Source: Triangularia verruculosa (Eukaryota; Ascomycota; Sordariomycetes; Sordariales; Podosporaceae). From it: DNA of 64,000 bases. Below are positions 10,960 through 20,964 of this stretch, one piece after another. How positions within the stretch are numbered: position 1 is the stretch's first letter; each line of letters begins with the position of its first letter. Under the pieces are notes generated by a model. It saw only the letters and a list, made by a program, of their open reading frames with translations. It was not told the DNA's origin and did not search any database. Both the position numbers and the translations under genes were made by a program. The stretch covers positions 1 to 64,000 of the forward strand of contig MU863909.1 in NCBI GenBank assembly GCA_033296885.1, written 5' to 3'.

Positions 10960-12396
10960 ATGCAGTCCACCAGATCATCAGCGCTGTCGAGAGCGCTCAG
11001 CACAGCAGTCCGCAGCCACCGCCACACCGCTAAGCGATACAGCAGCTCGATAGCTATCCTGTCGCAGAGACGGCAATCTCTCCCACAACAGCAACAGCCA
11101 CACGGCATTCTATCCCGCCCAGTTTATACCCCCATCAGCCGAAACCAGATCCGTCATGCCTCCACAGCTGCGCCCAGCCCAGATGACCTCCAAAAGACAC
11201 CCCTCTACGACCTCCACCTCGCCCACGGCGGCAAGATGGTCCCCTTCGGCGGCTTCCACATGCCAGTCCAGTACTCGTCCCTAGGCGTCGCCCAATCCCA
11301 TCTCTTCACCCGCTCCCACGCCTCCCTCTTCGACGTCTCGCACATGGTCCAGAGAATCATCACCGGCCCTGGCGCCGCCGCCTTCCTGGAGAGGATAACA
11401 CCAAGCGACTGCAAGGGTCTGGAACCCCACAAGTCGACTCTGTCCGCTTTCATGACGTTGGATGGGAAGGGGGGTATTTCAGACGACACCATCATCACCA
11501 AGCTCGCCGAGGAGAAGTTCTACGTCGTTACCAACGCCGGCTGCAGGGAGAAGGACAACATGTACATTGACCGGGAGATGGCCAAGTGGAACACAGAGAT
11601 GGGACACGAGAACCTAAGGGTCAAAGAGGAGCAGCTTGATGGGTGGGGGTTGGTTGCGCTTCAGGGCCCAAAGGCGGAGGAGATTCTGCAGGGGGTGTTG
11701 GCCGAAGAGGTGGACTTGAAGAAGCTGCTTTTCGGCGGGAGTGTGTTTGCCACAGTCAAGTATGACGGCAAGGTGGGCGGCCCTTTGTTGATCAGCAGAG
11801 GTGGATACACCGGCGAGGATGGCTTCGAGATTTCCATCCCTCCTGCCGAGACGGTGGGTATCACGGAGGCGTTCCTCGCTGCCGGTCCCGAAAAGATTCA
11901 GCTTGCCGGCTTGGGCGCAAGAGACAGCTTGCGTCTGGAGGCGGGCATGTGCTTGTATGGGCATGAACTCCACGACGGCATCACGCCTGTTGAGGCTGGG
12001 CTCAGCTGGATCATCCCCAAGGAGAGACGATCGGAGAATGCGGGCTACTATGGCGCCGATGTCATCGCCAAGCAGCTCGTCCCCAGAAGTAAGGGAGGTG
12101 CGGGCGTTCACCGTCGCCGCATTGGTCTGCTTGTTGAGGGTGCGCCAGCGAGAGATGGAGCCGAGATTGTGTCCCGCAGTGAGGATGGGAAGGAAGTAGT
12201 TAGCTTGGGTACTGTGACGAGCGGGTGCCCCAGCCCCAGCCTGGGCAAGAACATCGCCATGGGATACATCAAAGATGGATTCCATAAGGCTGGCACCGAG
12301 GTTGACGTTCTGGTTCGTGGCCGGCCCAGAAAGGCGGTGGTGACCAAGATGCCATTCGTACCGACAAAGTATTGGAAGGGAATTACCCCAGCCTAA
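10960..12396 (+). CDS. gcv1: glycine cleavage system T-protein (aminomethyltransferase), mitochondrial
   Basis: Transfers the methylene group from aminomethyl-lipoyl H-protein to tetrahydrofolate, releasing ammonia, in the mitochondrial matrix. Single exon, 478 residues. The first 60 or so residues are Arg/Ser/Gln rich with no acidic residues (MQSTRSSALSRALS), a typical mitochondrial presequence. The GCV_T folate-binding domain starts near LHLAHGGKMVPFGGFHMPVQ and includes SLFDVSHM and GYTGEDGFEIS. The C-terminal barrel holds LGARDSLRLEAGMCLYG and VTSGCPSPSLGKNIAMGY. Start at 10960 is the first ATG of the frame. It is convergent with the ethanolamine kinase gene. Confidence 0.95.
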   Translation: MQSTRSSALSRALSTAVRSHRHTAKRYSSSIAILSQRRQSLPQQQQPHGILSRPVYTPISRNQIRHASTAAPSPDDLQKTPLYDLHLAHGGKMVPFGGFHMPVQYSSLGVAQSHLFTRSHASLFDVSHMVQRIITGPGAAAFLERITPSDCKGLEPHKSTLSAFMTLDGKGGISDDTIITKLAEEKFYVVTNAGCREKDNMYIDREMAKWNTEMGHENLRVKEEQLDGWGLVALQGPKAEEILQGVLAEEVDLKKLLFGGSVFATVKYDGKVGGPLLISRGGYTGEDGFEISIPPAETVGITEAFLAAGPEKIQLAGLGARDSLRLEAGMCLYGHELHDGITPVEAGLSWIIPKERRSENAGYYGADVIAKQLVPRSKGGAGVHRRRIGLLVEGAPARDGAEIVSRSEDGKEVVSLGTVTSGCPSPSLGKNIAMGYIKDGFHKAGTEVDVLVRGRPRKAVVTKMPFVPTKYWKGITPA

Positions 12397-13070
12397 GGTT
12401 ATGGAGCAGAAGAGAAAGGGTTTATGTTTTATGGAGGGCATGTCGTTCAACACATCGCATTGCAAAATCGGCGTCAAATTCAAGGCAGAATCACAGTGGT
12501 TTTCAACATATTCGGGCAGGAAGGGTACGGGACTGGGTCAAAGCGTTATGAGGAGTTTTAAATATCACGAGATCAGTGTGTTAACAGTATATATTCCGTG
12601 CATGTTGCCGCGGCGTTCCCCAAGACCAAATGATACTGTTGAGGAAACAGGGTGTTGAAAAGTGATTATATTTTGTTCGTTTATGCCCACCATCGTCTCA
12701 CTGTAACCCTGGATATCCCAGCTGTTTCCCCCAGCCCAAATACACACGCTCCTCTAGGTAAACGTAGATTAAGACCCGCAACCCCCCCCACCTCCGTCGA
12801 AGCCGTCCGTCATGAAAATAAAAAGGCATATCCCGAGCCCATGTTGAATGTTCGCCCCAATGTTTTTCCCGCCCCCATGCAATGAGGACAAAAGAGATTC
12901 AACGCTCTACGGAGTGATCAAAAGACAAAATATCAAAAGCCATTCATGACTCCTAACACGCCCGCCTGCCACCCTTTTCCTGCAAGGAAAAATGGCTGTA
13001 TGCAATGCAGAAACGACACCAAAAGATATTCTACCGAGCACCACGCAGAACAAGACATAGCAATATGATT
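12397..13070. other. convergent intergenic gcv1 / ethanolamine kinase
   Basis: Contains the two facing 3' untranslated regions. No coding or structured element was recognised. Confidence 0.5.
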
Positions 13071-14469
13071 TTACTCCTCCTGCGCCCACCTCCTCTCTCT
13101 GAGCGGCTGCTCCTTTCCTTCCTTTTGTCTTGTGCCCGTCACCTCGTTCTTCCAGGCGTAGTACTCGCCCAGCCTGGTCTCGGCGTACGAGGCATAGTCA
13201 AAGTCAATGGTCGAAATCGTGGCTTGGATGAGGGCCCAGATACCCCAGTAAAAGCCTGGAACGCCTCGGAAATGGTCGACCTCTGTGAGTAACCGCTCGG
13301 CTTCCGCCTTTTGGTCCACGCCAGCAGAAGCGCCGGGTTTCTTCTCCTCCAGATGAGCAAAGTAGGCGCGGATGTATTCAACGATGAAGTTGCGTCTCTG
13401 CGCCCGAGTCGGGAGGACACTGAAGTCGCAGTCGAAACCACCCCATTCAGCAAAGTGGTTGGCAAGGTCAAAGGCAGCAGGAGATGGGGTAGCGTATTCG
13501 TAGTCGATGAAGGTGACTGTTTCGGTGGCCTTGTCGCCGTTTGTCACGCCCTGGGAGGTCTCGGGAAGGACGATAACGTTGCCGCTGAGCAAGTCGCAGT
13601 GGGCAAAGACCAACTGGTGAAGGCAACGCGTTAGCAATGGTTTTCTCGTATCATGTCAAGGGCTCAAGTCAACTCACCCCATTCACACCCAGGCCTGGCC
13701 GCTGACTCAGCTGCGAGACGAGGGCAGTCAGCTCCTTCTGCAGCTCAGCCTGGCGAGCTCTTTGCGCCTCCGTCTCTGTCGGCAGCGCAAAGATCCACTT
13801 CTGCATCACAGTCCACACATTTGGAGGTGGCTTCCCTGGGGCAACATTGTCGATAACGTTCTGGAATTCAGCGTCACCGAGGTTACTGTCCAGCGTCACA
13901 GGCCCATCCGCCCGCGAGTTTTTCCGGCTGTGTCCGGTCCGGCCCTTGATACAAGGAACCACGGCGTGCCACTGAGCCAGACGTTGCGCTACCGCCTTGT
14001 AAATGACGGGCTTGCGCAGGTCCTCTGGCAGGGTGGGCGACCCCTGAATGAAGCGGTACATCATCCCGTTCTCGAAGCGCGCAAGCAACGCAGGAGCGAG
14101 TCCATGCCTCATGAGGAGTTCGTGGTTCTGCGTCTCGCGAAGCCGGTCGATAATGACGTCGGTACCGTTACCGTAGGCACGAAGCAAGATGGCCTCCCTG
14201 TCCACCTCTTCCTTGTTGAGCCCAGGGCGCTTGTTGACCGCCTTTAGCAGTGTATTGGTGATACCATCGGTGAAGCGCACAAATTCGACGTTGTTGGACT
14301 CGGGGTTAGCCCAGTCTGGGCGGATCGTCAGGACGAGTTCGAGAGCCGACTCTTCAGAGTTGGCGCTGTCGTAGGAAAGAGAAATTCGACGAATGTGATG
14401 GTCGCAGGCTCCGTTCGCCTGGCCAACGCCGCCATTCTGGAGAACGCTGTTCTCACCGCCCACAGCCAT
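13071..14469 (-). CDS. eki1: ethanolamine kinase (choline/ethanolamine kinase family)
   Basis: Phosphorylates ethanolamine, the first step of the CDP-ethanolamine (Kennedy) route to phosphatidylethanolamine, in the cytosol. Two exons: 14469-13678 and 13613-13071. The 64-nt intron (GTGAGT donor, CAG acceptor) is in phase 0. Product 444 residues. The catalytic Brenner motif spans the junction just downstream: LVFAHCDLLSGNVI, with the H-x-D and N residues, followed by the metal-binding FIDYEYA. The upstream part has FVRFTDGITNTL (nucleotide-binding loop) and the MMYRFIQGSPT segment. The C-terminal STIDFDYASYAETRLGEYY favours ethanolamine over choline kinase. The first 25 or so residues are Gly/Asn-rich and probably disordered. 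Confidence 0.9.
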
Positions 14470-15582
14470 ATTTCAGTCTTGAGCTTGTGAAAGTACTTTT
14501 GAAGTTGAAGAAGGAAGACGGCGGTCTCTCAGGGGCAATCGATCTCGTTATTTTAAAAGGGCGCGGGGTCGCTGGGCGTGGGAATTGTCGGAAGAATTGA
14601 AATTATTAAATCGTGGGGGTGCCAACAACTCAACAAATTCTCAGGTCTGAGAGGACAGGCGAAACAGATGGCAACTTTGAACTGGTTACACTCTGCTTCC
14701 TAAAGTCGAAGAGAAAGACAGATCTAGGAGAATCGATGAGGCGGGACCTAGAGAGGGTACACCCCGATGGGACGGTGGGGCAGTCCTAGAGGGATGTTAC
14801 TTCCTCTCTCTTGTACGGTGTGGAACAATCAGATGGTGATTTATTTACTTGTCGACAGAAACAGCGGTGATCAAAAGCAGGGTCTAGGAGAAGCGAGCGG
14901 ACTTGTAGGAGATGTCGGTGAGAGACCCGTTGCTCAATTTAACAATCTGGAATGGTTTGGAGCTTTAGGAAAAAAGGAGATGTTTGGGCCAAGTTCCTCT
15001 CACACGACCTTTGTCAGTTTTTGGATGTGTTTTGGAGCGGGATCCATCGCCACGGTCGCCCCCTTCCCTGGACTTGTCACGGGTGCCGGGTGTTCCCCTC
15101 TTCCCTTCCTGCACATCCATGCCATTTCTTGGCGGTGTTCGTCTTTAAAAATGCTTGTGAATTGGCCCGAGCGCTTGTGGGGGGGACGCTAAACCCCGGT
15201 GCAGTCTAGTGGCCATCCCACCAAGAGCTTTCTTTCTTTCGGCACTTGGTTGCCGCCCTGAGCCCTGTCTGTGCCCTGTGTCCGCGCCGTGCCCCGGCTA
15301 ACGCCGTCCTCTCTCTGCATCCGTGACATCCGACAGCACCGACCAGTCCTCCGTATCCGCTCCGCCAGCTGCTGCTCCGCCTGCCGGCCGGCCTAGAGTG
15401 CTCGGCCCCGTATCCACCGGGCGCCCTTGTTTTGCTAGTCCGACTCAGGCTGTGGCATTGGATTGGATTGCGACCTTTGTGACTATTGAACCCGAACCCA
15501 CATTCCGCTTTCACTCAAGGTCTCGTTTGCTACATGCCTTTTCTGATATAGAGTACCTCCCACCGCTCAGAACCCGGCCATC
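14470..15582. promoter_or_regulatory. divergent promoter region of eki1 and npr3
   Basis: 1.1 kb between two outward-facing genes. The npr3 side ends in a leader with one short upstream reading frame (listed separately). No specific factor site was identified. Confidence 0.5.
15534..15551 (+). promoter_or_regulatory. five-codon uORF before npr3
   Basis: ATG CCT TTT CTG ATA TAG encodes MPFLI and ends 31 bases before the npr3 start at 15583. It lies in the region expected to be leader, but the transcription start is unknown, so its presence in mRNA is inference. Confidence 0.5.
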
Positions 15583-18466
15583 ATGGCCGCCCCTATTCTC
15601 CCTAACCCAGACAATTTTATGGGAGTTGCTCTGGTCATCAACCGCTCCAGAGACGGCCCTCGACTTGTTTTCCACTATCCAAGACGGAAGGTTCTCCCAA
15701 CAGGAGTCCCAGAAAATGGCGAAGGGGAGGAAGAAGCGGACGACGACGACGACGGATATGATGGATCAGAGGCCGGTGCCTCCTCTGCGATGCACGCTGC
15801 CGAGATGGCCTCGTGGAATTATGACGATCATATCTTCACTGAGAGCGGTACTCAGCTAGTACCTTGGGAATATGTCGCTGGCTATCCAACCAAAGACCTG
15901 GAGAATCTGTTGACACCAAACCGGGCATACCACAAGAGGCTTTTCCAGGTGTCGCTAGACAATGTTTACTGTGTCTCTTATCCCATTTATGTCCCCGAAA
16001 ACGGCATGTGGCAAAAGAAAAAGAAGAAGAAGAAGCAGGAACAGGAACAGCACCAAGGCGAATCCGGGCCGGGTGCCAAAGAAGATGACGCACTGCCCAC
16101 CGAGACCGACGCCGGCGTCAAAAGTGGTGGTGACAAGGGCGTGGCAGATGGAGAGCCGGTTGGTACCGGAGAGGCTGAGGGTAAGGAGAAGGGAGGAAAG
16201 GAAAAGAAGGCTTCTATGACGATGTTCAACTTGGTCTTCTTTCTCCGACCCAAGAAGCACGAGGCCAAAGATCTGGTCGACATCATGTACACCAATATCA
16301 TCAAGAAGATCAACAAGGCATATAAGTACTGCCAGGAACGCAGCGATTTTGTGTGGAAAGAGTCGAAAAAGATTCTCTTGCTCAAGGATAAGGGCCGCGA
16401 AGAGAGTGAGTCTCTCTATCTCAGTACGAGGTGATGAAAGCTAATCACAGGATTCAGGGAGAAAAATGAGCTTGCTGTGGGAGGAGATTTTGTCAAGCTC
16501 ATCACTGGCAGCCTCGATGCGTGATCTCTACGAAGCCGTATCCCAAAACAGGATCGCTGCATTACAACTCGGCACAGCCGAGGGGATGGTGACACATTCA
16601 GTTCAAATTCCCGTTCCCTTCCATGTCTCCGACCTTCCCGATAATGGTGAGGCAGGCCAGCCAGGACTCTGGCTGACTACTGCCAATACGTTGATGGCGC
16701 ATGACGCAGCCGAAGAACCTGGTTTTCTGGATAAGAACTTTGCGCTGTTGCTCTTGGTCGATGAGAAACGAGTCATCACCGAGCTACAAGACGATCCAGA
16801 CGAGACAACCTTGAAAATGATCGAATTTGTCAGGCACTGCAAGCCTACCTTGTCGTATGGACCCTCAGACCCTATCTACCTCTTCTTCCACGACTAACAG
16901 TACTATCCTAGGTTCTATCAAGTTGGTCAGCAATCTAGCAATGTACTGTCACCAACAGAAGTACGAAAGTTCGCACAACACTTCATCTTTTGGCGCCGGG
17001 CCATCGCCATCCCGCCGCTCCATGCACGAGACATGTACATCGTCAGCCCCAACTGCGATATGCGCAGGCTGCCACAGGCTGCCGCCCAATGGGCCCGGCA
17101 ATTCCCTCTTGTACCGGCCCTGCCCAACTTTCTCGCCGAGTTGAGCGTCGCCCCCCGTCCGTACAAGCTACACTGCCCGAGCAAAGCCCACCGTCCAACT
17201 TATATGGCCATGTTGGCCTGGCTCATGCGCGGCGGCTGGGTAACTCAACTCTGCACCTTCGCCTACGTTGTCGTCTGGCCGGAAATCATCTACGAAGTCG
17301 AGCACGCCCTCGAAGCCGAGCAAATCGCCAAGGAGAAGAAAGCTCAAGCCATGGGCCGTGACGCTAACAGCGTATCAAGCGACGACGCCGCCACCGTCAT
17401 TTCCCCAACAGCAACAACAACAACCGGCACAGCAGCCGCGCTCTCCGACCCTTCCCTCTCCGGCTTCCTCCCACTCCTCAACGAAGACCCCCTCATCACC
17501 TCCAACACCGAACCCTCCCCCAACACCACCACCCTGACCACCTCCGTAACCTTCACCGACCTCCCCTTGCCCCTCTCCCACTCCCAATCCCTCACCAACG
17601 TCCAAAAAGCCGCCTGGTCCCAATCCCCCACCTCCCCTCGCAACCACCACCACCGCCACGCCCTCGGCAGCGGTTCTCAACCAGGCCATCAATCCCCCAT
17701 AACAACCTCCACCTCCTCCCTAGACCTAAAATCCCTCTCCCTCCGCTCCCCGCCCTCCCCCTCCCCGTCCAGCAGCCAAGACTCCGGCAACAACGTCGCC
17801 CCCACCACCCGGGCAGAAGAAATCGCCGAAAAGGCCCGCCTCTCCCGCATCGCCTCCCGAGCCGCCCACGACCTCGCCGAGCGCAGCATGCTCCACGCCC
17901 GAAAGCCAGTCCCCATGGCCACCACCCACCCCAGCATCAACCACGCCCGCCACTTGGAAGCCATGTCCCCCCACATCATCCTCGACGCCAAAAAGGCCAC
18001 GGGGAAAGAGAGCCTCTACCTCGAGGCGATCGGAAAGCGCTTCAAGGAGCGTGCCGCCGAGGCAAAGGCTCGAAGGGCGAGAGACGGCAGCAGTGGTCAA
18101 CAGCAGCAACAGCAGCAGCAGCGGCAGACTGGGAGCGATACTAAGAGTACGGCTAGTTCTGGCAGCGGTGGGAGGGTTGGAGCGTCCAAACATCACGGCG
18201 CTGTGGGTGGCGCTGGTCAACATCAACAGCACCAGCACCAGCACCAGCACCACCACCAGCACCAGCACCAGCACCAGCACCAGCACCAGCACCAGCAGCT
18301 GGAGTGGGAGGAGAGGGTGGCTAAGTTCTGGCCTCTGTTTCTCAAGTACTTCAACGGGAAATCGGCGCTCGAGAGGATCGCGCTGCAGGAGGAGATGAAG
18401 AGGAAAGATGTCTGGAATTTGCTGACGGCCATGAGCGAGTACCTGCTTACAGTTCGTCATTGGTGA
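15583..18466 (+). CDS. npr3: nitrogen permease regulator Npr3 (GATOR1/SEACIT subunit)
   Basis: With Npr2 and Iml1, Npr3 forms the complex that restrains TORC1 through the Gtr/Rag GTPases when amino acids are scarce, at the vacuole. Three exons: 15583-16405, 16458-16854, 16912-18466. The introns are 52 and 57 nt with GTGAGT and GTATGG donors, and the second has a GACTAAC branch point. Product 924 residues. Family segments: N-terminal MGVALVINRSRDGPRLVFHY, then FNLVFFLRPKK, FVWKESKKILLLKDK, FVRHCKPTLSF, WRRAIAIPPLH and C-terminal KYFNGKSALERIA ending in LLTVRHW. Species-specific low-complexity inserts are a poly-Lys run near residue 145, a Ser/Pro/Thr-rich middle and a His-Gln repeat near 842-869. 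Confidence 0.93.
18218..18298 (+). repeat. CAGCAC hexanucleotide repeat coding for poly(His-Gln)
   Basis: About 80 bases of near-perfect CAGCAC units, broken by one CACCACCAC stretch, inside the last exon of npr3. It encodes alternating His and Gln about 55 residues before the C-terminus and is likely length-variable between strains. Confidence 0.9.
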
Positions 18467-19449
18467 ACGGTGCTATCCAGACAAAAGAGAGAGAGATAAG
18501 GAGGCTTGTGAGAAAGCCGTATATGGTGAGAACGGATTGGCGGGACTACAAAAGTGAACCATAAACTCTTCTGTTGTGTCTGATTCATGGTTCACAACTG
18601 AATGTCATTCCGACATGGCCAACCTGACTGTAGAGATACTCCCAGATGTACGAGCAGCTCAGTTCTCATGTAGAGAACAGATATTCATGTATAAATCAAT
18701 ACAAAAGACAAGACACCCAAAAGCAACAAGTAAAGAGAGCCGTGAACAATTCCTATTATAGTGATGACTATGCCTGCCGATAAACTCTAGAAAGACGCTT
18801 GTTTGCTAACAAGCCCCCTCCATTCTGCTATTGCAAACGAGCCAGCCATAAGAAGAAAAAGATGAAAGCAAACGCTGAATGCCATGCTGGGGGTTATCAT
18901 CTCTCTCTCTCTCTCTCTAAACCAAAAGCACCCATCCTCCCAAAGAGGTGCGGGTAAGGAAATGCCCGGTCATGACAGGAAGATAAATTCCAAAATATCC
19001 CCAGTCCCATCCACCCAAATAAAAATAAGACCTCAAGGTATCATAAAAAATAGTACTAGTGTGCAAAGGGAAAACCGCAAGGAAAGAACCACTCCGGAGA
19101 AGAGGTAATATGACGCCTGAAACCCCAAACAACACCAGATATTTCCTTGGATACACAAATATGTTCCCTGCCCGCGACCCATAAGACCCTGCTTCCCGGT
19201 ATACAACCAAAGCAACCTGAAACCACCCGAGTTACGCCCAAACGACCCCAAATATGCTTTGACCCGTCAAACGCAGAAAATGCAAGATGCAGATGCAGAC
19301 TGTGAAGGGAAATCCGTGTAAGCAACCCAGCCCCCCCTTGGTTACTTCCTTCATCCCTTGCAAAGAAATCCATACAATAAACAAAACTTCAACAAGCCAG
19401 TGGAGATTGTCTGAAGAGAGAAATGACCGGAGCCGCTTCGGTGTCGTCT
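18467..19449. other. convergent intergenic npr3 / bHLH gene
   Basis: Facing 3' regions. It contains a perfect (CT)9 microsatellite at 18901-18918. No gene supported. Confidence 0.5.
18901..18918 (+). repeat. (CT)9 microsatellite
   Basis: Nine uninterrupted CT units in the intergenic region between two convergent genes. Confidence 0.9.
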
Positions 19450-20964
19450 CTACGACATATCCATCCTGCCAAATTCAGCTTCCTCCTTGAACGCTCCATT
19501 GTCATTGTCGTCATCGTCGTAATCCAGGAAGTCATCTGCGTCGAGCATGTCATGACCGCCAATACCGTTGTTGGGGCTCACCGGCATATAGCCGCCAGAG
19601 GTTGCGCTGTTCCCAGAATTCAACTTCTTGCCCGCGTAGTCGGTGAAATCGGGCACACGAAGACTGGAGCCATCTGTGCGCGAGTACGACATGGCACCGA
19701 CTTTGGATGCCATGTCCAAGATTTCCGACTGCATACGTTGCTCATCCTCGGTGATCTCAAAGGGAAGTTTGATGCCGGCCGCCATCAGAGCATTGGAGAG
19801 CTCTTCCACCTGGTTGATCTTAACACCGACCAGCCACATGAGATCACGCATCCAGCCAACAGACCCGTTGAGAATGTCACCCTTGTTTGGGCCTTTGTCT
19901 TTCTCTTCCAGGGGTAGACCAGTCGTAATGGACCCAGCAGTTGAACGAACTGCAGCACGACCACCGCCGGCCAACGATGAGGTGGCTTGGCCAGGAGTGC
20001 CGCTGTCTGGGGACATGGGGGTGCCGCCATTTTGAATGGCTTTGCGAACCTTCTCGTCCTCGAGCCGGTGATTGGGAACTAGTTTACTGAGATCCTGAAT
20101 TCTCTCGTTGATGTTATCTCTTCGGCGCCGCTCAACCAGGTTGTGGGATTCTCTTCTCTTCTTCTTCTTTGCCTCGGCCGTGGATGCCGGCGCTCCAATT
20201 TTGGCTGGCATGGATGTACCATGCTTCATCATAAGAGTGTCGATTTGAGGGTGCATACCAGTCGCAATGGGTGACGAAAATCCCGATTGGGATCCGGGAA
20301 ACGAGGATATACTGTTAGGAGTCCCCATCCACTGTCCGGATCGGGACTTCTCATGATGCACACCGGGATTTCTGATCGCCTGGGGACCAAAAGCTGAGGT
20401 CGAGTCTGAACCAATCGAGAGACCCATGGCAGCTGCCGTGGGGGTCAGAGGGCTTCTGGTAACTGATGGTTTGTGGGCTATGCGAGGGCGTGACTTCAAG
20501 ACAGTGTTGTCGGTCGGCTCGTTCAATTCCTGGGTGTAGGGGAGCGGCGAATGCACTGCCATATACTGCTGATGTTGCATCGGGCGGTATTGGCCGAACT
20601 GGTGGATATACGGGCTCTGCATGGGATCGCCATCGGGGGTGCTCGAGTAGTTATCTATGGGCAAGCCGTGGTGCGAGGAACCGTAGATGCCATGGGAGAA
20701 AGCCATGCCACCCACGTTTTCCATGCCGCCAAAGTCTTGCCCTGAGCCATGCAAGCCGCTCTGGTGATCTGTTGGGGCAGGACTTGTAAGACTGTCAAGC
20801 AGTTCGTCGTCCCCGAGGAATCCATTCGACACGTGGTTTGCGTTCGCATGGCCGCCGGCGAAATTGTTATTCTGGTAAGATGACCCGAAATTCGACAAGT
20901 CGTTGGGATCAATTCCGCCATTCCCGCCATGGCCGTTCATCTGAAAACCATGGTTGTGTGACAT
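19450..20964 (-). CDS. bHLH transcription factor, MiT/TFE-like basic region, long loop
   Basis: Predicted nuclear E-box-binding factor of 504 residues, single coding exon. Basic region and helix 1 lie at about 268-298: after KKKKRR comes ESHNLVERRRRDNINERIQ with the H-E-R contact residues and an Arg where SREBPs have Tyr, hence MiT/TFE/USF-like rather than SREBP-like. Helix 2 (NKGDILNGSVGWMRDL) starts only near 360, after a loop of about 60 residues rich in Gly/Ser/Thr/Pro. The N-terminal 260 residues are Gly/His/Asn/Gln/Ser rich, and the C-terminus is acidic (DYDDDDNDN). Start at 20964 is the first ATG of the frame. A GTAGGT donor at 21173 with a TCTAAT branch-like site suggests a 5' leader intron. 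The target genes are unknown. Confidence 0.85.
   Translation of the reverse strand: MSHNHGFQMNGHGGNGGIDPNDLSNFGSSYQNNNFAGGHANANHVSNGFLGDDELLDSLTSPAPTDHQSGLHGSGQDFGGMENVGGMAFSHGIYGSSHHGLPIDNYSSTPDGDPMQSPYIHQFGQYRPMQHQQYMAVHSPLPYTQELNEPTDNTVLKSRPRIAHKPSVTRSPLTPTAAAMGLSIGSDSTSAFGPQAIRNPGVHHEKSRSGQWMGTPNSISSFPGSQSGFSSPIATGMHPQIDTLMMKHGTSMPAKIGAPASTAEAKKKKRRESHNLVERRRRDNINERIQDLSKLVPNHRLEDEKVRKAIQNGGTPMSPDSGTPGQATSSLAGGGRAAVRSTAGSITTGLPLEEKDKGPNKGDILNGSVGWMRDLMWLVGVKINQVEELSNALMAAGIKLPFEITEDEQRMQSEILDMASKVGAMSYSRTDGSSLRVPDFTDYAGKKLNSGNSATSGGYMPVSPNNGIGGHDMLDADDFLDYDDDDNDNGAFKEEAEFGRMDMS

Noticed and set aside
11614..12483. 289-codon open frame on the minus strand
   Set aside because: Antisense to the T-protein gene, whose conserved motifs fix the coding strand.
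19820..20060. Possible intron inside the bHLH loop
   Set aside because: The segment keeps a normal Gly/Ser/Pro coding character and I saw no convincing donor-branch-acceptor set, so I treat it as exon.
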